From contig NZ_CP091851.1 of the NCBI RefSeq assembly GCF_022059845.1, positions 1,860,001 to 1,924,000 on the forward strand: a stretch of 64,000 nucleotides of DNA, written 5' to 3'. This stretch comes from Terrirubrum flagellatum. Lineage in GTDB: Bacteria > Pseudomonadota > Alphaproteobacteria > Rhizobiales > Beijerinckiaceae. The notes below the pieces were generated by a model, which was given only the letters and a program-made list of their open reading frames with translations, did no database searches and was not told where the DNA came from. The position numbers were made by a program, and so were the translations under genes. Positions 56,127 to 64,000 of this stretch are shown one piece after another. Every line of letters starts with the position of its first letter. The first letter of the stretch is position 1.

Positions 56127-58181
56127 CTACTCCGCCGCCTTGGCGAGCTTGCCCTGCGCCAGGGCGGAACATTCCGCCATGATCGCCGATGCGCGCGCGA
56201 TCGGATTGGTCAGATAGAAATCATCGACGATCGAGCGGAATGGCGCAGCGTCCGCCTTGCCCGCTGTGACCGCAAGGTTCGTCACGGCGGACGCGTCAGT
56301 GGAAGCGACGGCGCCAAGCTGCGCGAAATGCGGATGGGCCGCATAGAGCGCGCCGCGAAGCTGCGCGAGCGAGTCAAACGGCAGCTTGTGGCCGAGCATA
56401 TCGGAAAGCGCCCGCAGGATCGCCCAATCCTCGCGCGCTTCGCCTGGCGGGAATGTCGCGCGATTGGCGAGCTGCACGCGTCCCTCGGTGTTGACGAACG
56501 TGCCCGATTTTTCGGTGTAGGCCGCGCCGGGCAGGATCACGTCGGCGCGATGCGCGCCCTTGTCGCCATGGGTGCCCTGATAGATCACGAAGACGCCAGA
56601 AGCGACGTCGATCTCGTCCGCGCCGAGATTGAACAGCACGTCCACGCCGCCAGCGGCCATCTGCGCGGCGGTCTGACCGCCCTCGCCCGGCACGAAGCCG
56701 AGATCGAGCGCGCCCACGCGCGAGGCAGCGCCGTGCAGCACAGCAAAGCCGTTCCAGCCGTCCTTGATCGCGCCAGCCGCCGCAGCCGCCTTGGCTGCGC
56801 TCGCGAGGATGGCGGCGCCGTCAGCGCGCGCCAACGCGCCTTCGCCGACAATGAACAGCGGCTTCACCGAACCTTCGACCGGCGCGAGATTGGCGAGCGT
56901 GTCGGCGCCGGCGCCGAGATAATCATAGTCGTAACTCAGATCGGCCTTCTCGCCGATGACGCGGATCTTGAAGCCGCCCTTGAGCCAGCGCTTGCGGATG
57001 CGCGCGTTGAGAACTGAGGCTTCCTTGCGCGGATTGGCGCCGATGATTGTCAGCGAGTCCGCGTCTTCGATGCCGGCGATTGTCGGGTTGAAGAGGTAGG
57101 AGGCGCGGCCGAATTTTGGATGCAATGCCGAGCCGTTCTGACGGGCGTCGATGTTCGCGCTTCCAAGCTTCTCCATCAAAAGCTTGAGCGCAAACATTTC
57201 CTCGACCGCGGCGAGATCACCGGCGATCGCGCCGATCTTCCCGGACTTCGTCGCCTTGATTTTCGCGGCGACGACGGCGAACGCTTCTTGCCAACTCGCC
57301 GGCCGCAGCCTGCCATTTTCTCGGACATAGGGTCGATCGAGACGCTGGGATTTCAGGCCGTCCCAGATGAAGCGGGTCTTGTCGGAGATCCACTCCTCAT
57401 TCACCGCTTCGTTCACGCGCGGCATCACGCGCATGACTTCGCGACCACGGGAATCGACGCGGATCGCCGATCCCACCGCGTCCATGACGTCGATCGATTC
57501 GGTTTTCTGCAATTCCCACGGACGGGCGTTGAACGCGTAAGGCTTCGAAGTCAGCGCGCCGACCGGGCAGAGGTCGATGACGTTGCCTTGCAGTTCCGAT
57601 GACATCGCGCGTTCGAGGTAGGTGGTGATCTCGGCGTCCTCGCCGCGACCGATGAGGCCCAGCTCGGAAATGCCGGCGACCTCGGTGGTGAAGCGAACGC
57701 AGCGCGTGCAGTGGATGCAACGCGTCATCACCGTCTTCACCAGCGGTCCGATATACTTGTCTTCGACGGCGCGCTTGTTCTCCTTGTAGCGTGAGGAGTC
57801 GACGCCGAACGCCATCGCCTGGTCCTGCAGATCGCATTCGCCGCCCTGGTCGCAGATCGGGCAATCCAGCGGGTGATTGATGAGGAGGAACTCCATCACC
57901 CCCTCGCGCGCTTTCTTCACCATTGGCGACTTGGTGAAAACGACCGGCGGCTCGCCGTTCGGACCGGGCCTCAAGTCGCGAACCGCCATGGCGCAGCTCG
58001 CCTGCGGCTTCGGCGGGCCGCCCTTCACCTCGACGAGGCACATGCGGCAGTTGCCGGCGATCGACAGCCGCTCGTGGAAGCAGAAGCGCGGCACTTCCGC
58101 CCCGGCCGCTTCACACGCCTGCAACAGCGTGTATTCGGCCGGGACATCGATTTCTGCGCCGTCGACGATGATCTTTGTCAT
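56127..58181 (-). CDS. nuoG: NADH-quinone oxidoreductase subunit G
   Basis: 684 residues. N-terminal [2Fe-2S] ferredoxin domain ([17 protein letters not shown] with a later Cys), then the His/Cys cluster motif [17 protein letters not shown] (N5), and [10 protein letters not shown] with a later [10 protein letters not shown] (N4). A molybdopterin-oxidoreductase-like domain without cofactor fills the rest. It carries the cluster chain from NuoF to NuoI. A 121-nt gap precedes it, larger than elsewhere in the operon. Confidence 0.96.
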   Translation of the reverse strand: MTKIIVDGAEIDVPAEYTLLQACEAAGAEVPRFCFHERLSIAGNCRMCLVEVKGGPPKPQASCAMAVRDLRPGPNGEPPVVFTKSPMVKKAREGVMEFLLINHPLDCPICDQGGECDLQDQAMAFGVDSSRYKENKRAVEDKYIGPLVKTVMTRCIHCTRCVRFTTEVAGISELGLIGRGEDAEITTYLERAMSSELQGNVIDLCPVGALTSKPYAFNARPWELQKTESIDVMDAVGSAIRVDSRGREVMRVMPRVNEAVNEEWISDKTRFIWDGLKSQRLDRPYVRENGRLRPASWQEAFAVVAAKIKATKSGKIGAIAGDLAAVEEMFALKLLMEKLGSANIDARQNGSALHPKFGRASYLFNPTIAGIEDADSLTIIGANPRKEASVLNARIRKRWLKGGFKIRVIGEKADLSYDYDYLGAGADTLANLAPVEGSVKPLFIVGEGALARADGAAILASAAKAAAAAGAIKDGWNGFAVLHGAASRVGALDLGFVPGEGGQTAAQMAAGGVDVLFNLGADEIDVASGVFVIYQGTHGDKGAHRADVILPGAAYTEKSGTFVNTEGRVQLANRATFPPGEAREDWAILRALSDMLGHKLPFDSLAQLRGALYAAHPHFAQLGAVASTDASAVTNLAVTAGKADAAPFRSIVDDFYLTNPIARASAIMAECSALAQGKLAKAAE

Positions 58182-58302
58182 TCACGAGCGTCCGTCAGGC
58201 TGAGAATTCGGCCGGACTCTGGAAAGGTTCTGGACTGGCTGTTTAGCGATTGCGAGCGAAGAAGAAAGCCTCTTTTTCGCCGCATCTTGGCCCACAGCCG
58301 GC

Positions 58303-58824
58303 TTACGTCCGCGGCGTCGCAGGAGCCGCCGGCGCAGCGGCCGCGGGGCGCGGCGTTGCAAGCACCTGATCACGGATTTCCTGCAACCCGGCGTTGGCCT
58401 GCGCCACATCTTCCGGCGTCAGTTGCACCGGGCAGACATCGCCGCCGTCGACGATGAAACGCTGCTCCGAGACCTGCGTGCCGGAGCCTGCCGGAGCGGT
58501 CGAGAGAACAACGCGGATCAGGCGGCCGGTGCGATGGGGACCGCACTGCGCTTCAAGCGTCTCGGTCGATTGCGCGAGCTGACGCTCAAGCACGACTCCA
58601 GCGGGCGTATTGGACGCGACGGTAGTCCCGCGCGCCTGCGCGCGAGTCGCAATCACGGTCCGCACGCGGGCTCCCGGAGCTGCGATCACGATTGAAGGAC
58701 CGGCGGCGGCCTGGGGAATCGGTTCGGCCGGGGCGGCCGGCTCGGCCAGCGGCGGGCGCGGTCCGCAGGCGGCCAGAGACGTCACCGTCGCCGCGGCGAT
58801 CAACGCCCCGATTTGTCGCATCAT
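58303..58824 (-). CDS. Small putative lipoprotein inserted in the nuo operon
   Basis: 173 residues. A lipoprotein signal peptide ends in a LAAC lipobox (Cys19, [20 protein letters not shown]). A Pro/Ala-rich linker follows, then a folded-looking core (about 55-140) with two further Cys (EAQCGPHRTGRLIRV, GGDVCPVQLTPEDV) that could form a disulfide, and an Ala/Pro-rich tail. Its ATG overlaps the stop of the GNAT gene (ATGA). Family not recognised; the export signal suggests the periplasmic side of the membrane. Confidence 0.72.
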   Translation of the reverse strand: MMRQIGALIAAATVTSLAACGPRPPLAEPAAPAEPIPQAAAGPSIVIAAPGARVRTVIATRAQARGTTVASNTPAGVVLERQLAQSTETLEAQCGPHRTGRLIRVVLSTAPAGSGTQVSEQRFIVDGGDVCPVQLTPEDVAQANAGLQEIRDQVLATPRPAAAAPAAPATPRT

Positions 58825-59290
58825 TGGTCCGCTCCTGTCGTCGCCAACGTCCCGCTCCCCGTCTCGTTTGTTCGGAGTCCGTCAAGACGCTTCCTGAACA
58901 GGACTTCGCGCCCTTTGGTCCCCGCCGCAATCCAGCCGCGTCGCTGGTAGAATTGCTCGGCGCGCGTGCCGGGCTCCGTCGTCAGCCATGCATCCTTATG
59001 GCCCGTCTCGATTAGCCGCCGCTCGGCCTGTTCAAGCAGCGCCTTGCCGACGCCGCGCGCCTCGAACCGGGGATCAACGAACAACGCCCAGATCGAACCG
59101 TCGCGCGGGTCTGGCGCTGAAAATCCCTCGACCACGCCCTCGTCCTCGAACACGTACATAGGCCCGTTCTCGATCGACCAGGCGACGTCCGTAGCCGTCA
59201 CGCGTGATGGATCGCTCAGCCGATTCTCACGCACAGCGAAGTGTATTTCGCTGACGCGGGGCGCGTCGCCTGAGGTCGCGCGTCGGATGG

Positions 59291-59294
<4 letters not shown>
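58821..59294 (-). CDS. GNAT-family N-acetyltransferase inserted in the nuo operon
   Basis: 157 residues. GNAT fold with [19 protein letters not shown] at the start, [20 protein letters not shown] (acetyl-CoA pyrophosphate loop R/QxxGxG/A) and [13 protein letters not shown], then the late [14 protein letters not shown] motif. Substrate unknown. ATGA overlaps at both ends (with nuoF upstream and the lipoprotein downstream) couple its translation to complex I genes. Confidence 0.85.
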
Positions 59295-60578
<1,284 letters not shown>

Positions 60579-60592
<14 letters not shown>

Positions 60593-60863
60593 CGGTCCTG
60601 CCCATCATCATCACCGCCCACAGGCCAGACGCCCGCATGGCGAATACAACATACAGCGCGAACACAGCGAACGCGCCGATCAAGATATCCGTACGCCCCT
60701 CGGGCCACCATCCGAAGACGAAATAGCCGAGCAGCACGACCATCAAAGCCGCAAACCCGATGGCCTCGAGAATCGCGAAACGAATGATCGCTCGTGTTCG
60801 CGCAGCCGCCGTCAGCGGCGCAGAGGCCGCTGGATCCGGTTTGCTGACGCGCTCGACGATCAT
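60579..60863 (-). CDS. Small membrane protein between nuoE and nuoF
   Basis: 94 residues from ATG 60863, 5 nt after the nuoE stop. Short basic cytoplasmic N-terminus, then two predicted membrane helices (about 30-55, [20 protein letters not shown], and 62-85, [20 protein letters not shown]). No Cys or catalytic motif. It overlaps nuoF by 14 nt. Family not recognised; operon position suggests a role in complex I assembly or stability, or just co-expression. Confidence 0.65.
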
Positions 60864-60868
60864 CGGGC

Positions 60869-62083
<1,215 letters not shown>

Positions 62084-62095
62084 TCCTCGACTTCC

Positions 62096-62422
62096 CTAGA
62101 AACAGGCGCTTTCGCGCCGCGGCGGCTGGCCGCGCTGAACTTCGATGCGCATCAGGCAAGTGCGGATTTCGCCGCCGCGCTGCACCATCACGACGTAACG
62201 CGCATCATTCTGACCAGCGCGATCGATCGCCTTGATGTCAAAACCTTGCCGGGCGAGATCGTCGATCGAAACGCTGCGCTGCGCAGGCGTGCTCGGCGTC
62301 TGTTGCTGCTGGCGCTGCTGCGGCGGCGGAATGACGGGCATGTCGGACTGTGCGAGCGCAATGTTCCTGTGGCCTGCGGCCAAAAGCGCGCCCGACAGCA
62401 TGAAGGCAAGATAAATCGACAT
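62096..62422 (-). CDS. Small secreted hypothetical protein between nuoD and nuoE
   Basis: 108 residues from ATG 62422; open frame above it overlaps the neighbouring gene and is not used. Signal peptide MSIYLAFMLSGALLAAG with likely cleavage near ALAQS. A Pro/Gln-rich stretch (PPPQQRQQQQTPSTP) precedes a compact C-terminal part with two Cys (IRTCLMRIEV and the final SACF) that may pair. No family recognised. It lies 5 nt after the gene upstream and 12 nt before nuoE. Confidence 0.65.
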   Translation of the reverse strand: MSIYLAFMLSGALLAAGHRNIALAQSDMPVIPPPQQRQQQQTPSTPAQRSVSIDDLARQGFDIKAIDRAGQNDARYVVMVQRGGEIRTCLMRIEVQRGQPPRRESACF

Positions 62423-62427
62423 GGCCG

Positions 62428-62787
62428 TCAACTCTTGCTCGACGCCGAATTGAAAAACGTCGACCATGCGATCCCGAGAAGGCCGATCGCAGCTCCCAGT
62501 CCGCTCTGCCAGTCGCGAAGCACAAGATACCATCGCTGGGTCCAGGCCGAACACCCTCCCAAAGCGAGCATGTCTTTCGTCGTTTTCGCCGGGTCGACGC
62601 AAGACGCAGCGTCCAGCAACACACAAGCGATGAAGCCCAGGAGCAGGACGAGCACAATTCCCCATCCCCAGTAGCCGACTCGAACAAACGGCGACACGGC
62701 GGTGGCCGTTGAAGGAGCTGTCGATGTGGCGATTTCAATCTTGTTGGGAATCTCAACGATATGAGCAGTTTTCGGGATATCATTCAT
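62428..62787 (-). CDS. Small membrane hypothetical protein between nuoD and nuoE
   Basis: 119 residues; its ATG overlaps the nuoD stop (ATGA). The N-terminal 35 residues are polar. One strong membrane helix is at about 38-60 ([20 protein letters not shown]) and a weaker one near 95-112 ([17 protein letters not shown]). A Cys pair in the middle (ASCVDP, GGCSAW) may face the periplasm. Family not recognised. Confidence 0.62.
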   Translation of the reverse strand: MNDIPKTAHIVEIPNKIEIATSTAPSTATAVSPFVRVGYWGWGIVLVLLLGFIACVLLDAASCVDPAKTTKDMLALGGCSAWTQRWYLVLRDWQSGLGAAIGLLGIAWSTFFNSASSKS

Positions 62788-63974
62788 CGATCGACCTCGC
62801 CGAACACGATGTCGAGCGAACCCAGGATCGCCGACACATCGGCCAGCATGTGGCCGCGGCAGAGGAAATCCATCGCCTGAAGATGGGCGAAGCCCGGCGC
62901 GCGCAGCTTGCAGCGATACGGCTTGTTCGTGCCGTCGGACACGAGATAGACGCCGAACTCGCCCTTCGGCGCTTCAACGGCCGCGTAGACTTCGCCAGCC
63001 GGCGTCTTGTAGCCCTCGGTGTAGAGCTTGAAGTGATGGATGAGCGCTTCCATCGAGCGCTTCATCTCGCCGCGTTTGGGCGGCACCATCTTGCCGTCCA
63101 GCGACGAGACGGGCCCGTCCTTCTCAGTCGACAGAAGGCGCTCGACGCACTGCTTCATGATGCGCACCGACTGTCGCATCTCCTCGACGCGGATGCAGTA
63201 GCGGTCGTAGCAGTCGCCGTTCTTGCCGATTGGAATATCGAATTCCATCTCCTCGTAGCATTCGTAGGGCTGCGACTTGCGCAGGTCCCACGCGGCGCCG
63301 GAGCCGCGCACCATCACGCCGGAAAAGCCCCATTTCCAGCAATCTTCCAGCGAAACGACGCCGATGTCGACGTTGCGCTGCTTGAAGATGCGGTTGTCGG
63401 TCAGCAGCGTTTCAAGATCATCGACGACCTTGAGGAACGGATCGCAGAACGCGCCGATATCCTCGACAAGTTTCTGCGGCAGATCCTGATGCACGCCGCC
63501 CGGACGGACATAATCAGCGTGCATGCGCGCGCCCGACGCGCGCTCATAGAAGATCATCAGCTTCTCGCGCTCTTCGAAGCCCCAGAGCGGAGGCGTGAGC
63601 GCGCCAACGTCCATCGCCTGCGTCGTGACGTTGAGAAGATGCGAGAGAAGGCGGCCGATTTCGGAGAAGAGGACACGGATGAGCTGGCCGCGCTTCGGCA
63701 CGGTCACGCCCATCAGTCTTTCGACCGCAAGCGCGAAAGCGTGCTCCTGATTCATCGGCGCGACATAGTCGAGCCGGTCGAAATAGGGCACGGCCTGGAG
63801 ATAGGTCTTCTGTTCGATCAACTTCTCGGTGCCGCGATGCAGGAGGCCGATATGGGGATCGACGCGCTCGACGATCTCGCCGTCGAGTTCGAGTACGAGA
63901 CGCAGCACGCCATGCGCCGCCGGATGCTGCGGCCCGAAATTGATCGAGAAGTTGCGGATATTGTGCTCGGTCAT
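62784..63974 (-). CDS. nuoD: NADH-quinone oxidoreductase subunit D
   Basis: 396 residues. 49-kDa subunit, related to the hydrogenase large subunit: [58 protein letters not shown], and the C-terminal [20 protein letters not shown] with [13 protein letters not shown]-type ending ([13 protein letters not shown]). It lines the quinone site with NuoB. First complete gene of the operon in this window. Confidence 0.97.
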   Translation of the reverse strand: MTEHNIRNFSINFGPQHPAAHGVLRLVLELDGEIVERVDPHIGLLHRGTEKLIEQKTYLQAVPYFDRLDYVAPMNQEHAFALAVERLMGVTVPKRGQLIRVLFSEIGRLLSHLLNVTTQAMDVGALTPPLWGFEEREKLMIFYERASGARMHADYVRPGGVHQDLPQKLVEDIGAFCDPFLKVVDDLETLLTDNRIFKQRNVDIGVVSLEDCWKWGFSGVMVRGSGAAWDLRKSQPYECYEEMEFDIPIGKNGDCYDRYCIRVEEMRQSVRIMKQCVERLLSTEKDGPVSSLDGKMVPPKRGEMKRSMEALIHHFKLYTEGYKTPAGEVYAAVEAPKGEFGVYLVSDGTNKPYRCKLRAPGFAHLQAMDFLCRGHMLADVSAILGSLDIVFGEVDR

Positions 63975-63981
63975 GAAAGCC

Positions 63982-64000
63982 TCAGAACCGCGTTCCGCCG
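63982..64000 (-). CDS. nuoC: Probable C-terminal tail of nuoC (continues outside window)
   Basis: Only five sense codons (reading GGTRF) and a TGA are inside the window, 7 nt before the nuoD start on the same strand. The assignment rests on operon order alone (nuoC precedes nuoD in this group); the residues themselves are not diagnostic. Confidence 0.35.

Overview
The window is a GC-rich chromosomal segment of an alphaproteobacterium, most likely order Hyphomicrobiales (Rhizobiales). The evidence is the gene order dusB-ntrB-ntrC-ntrY-ntrX-hfq-hflX, a fused ispDF, a two-component NtrYX system, erpA next to a dgt-argS-SPOR-nagZ-scpA-scpB run, a nuo operon followed by birA and an RNase J gene, and a palindromic intergenic repeat of a type that recurs in this order. 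Genus cannot be told from the sequence alone. I saw no rRNA, tRNA, CRISPR array, insertion sequence or prophage gene.

Region 1 (1-9.6 kb) is catabolic and accessory. It opens with the C-terminal part of the membrane-bound urate hydroxylase PuuD, followed by an allantoate amidohydrolase-type enzyme, an unusual M20 hydrolase that lacks two canonical metal ligands, a type-2 glycerate kinase and a formamidase-family protein. Together these could carry purine (ureide) breakdown towards glyoxylate and glycerate. Between the M20 gene and the glycerate kinase lies a roughly 260-nt stretch with a near-perfect sigma-70 promoter, a nested multi-helix fold and a 15-bp terminal hairpin. It looks like an unassigned structured RNA and is the best candidate here for something undescribed. 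Next come an uncharacterised protein, a cysteine-synthase-like PLP enzyme, a divergent HxlR-family regulator with two matching operator-like palindromes, and an EthD-family gene carrying a single-base frameshift.

Region 2 (9.6-28.7 kb) holds the transcription factor Tex, a GntR-uxuA pair for mannonate (hexuronate) breakdown with an 18-bp perfect palindrome at the promoter, mazG, a ketopantoate-reductase-like gene, the nitrogen-regulation block dusB-ntrBC-ntrYX-hfq-hflX on the minus strand, ispDF and a CinA-family amidase on the plus strand, then a RatA/Coq10-like START protein and lipoyl synthase.

Region 3 (28.7-48.5 kb) contains the intergenic repeat, holC, the condensin partners scpB/scpA, nagZ, a large SPOR-domain protein, argS, dgt, erpA, a PfkB kinase, a 603-residue exported protein with internal repeats and a strong terminator, two glycosyltransferases behind aspS, rnd, a Gdx/SugE-like SMR exporter, RNase J and birA.

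Region 4 (48.5-64 kb) is the complex I operon, transcribed on the minus strand from nuoC (only its tail is in the window) through nuoD-E-F-G-H-I-J-K-L-M-N. Five small non-nuo genes are inserted between D/E, E/F and F/G. Several are joined to their neighbours by ATGA stop/start overlaps: a secreted protein, two small membrane proteins, a GNAT acetyltransferase and a lipoprotein.
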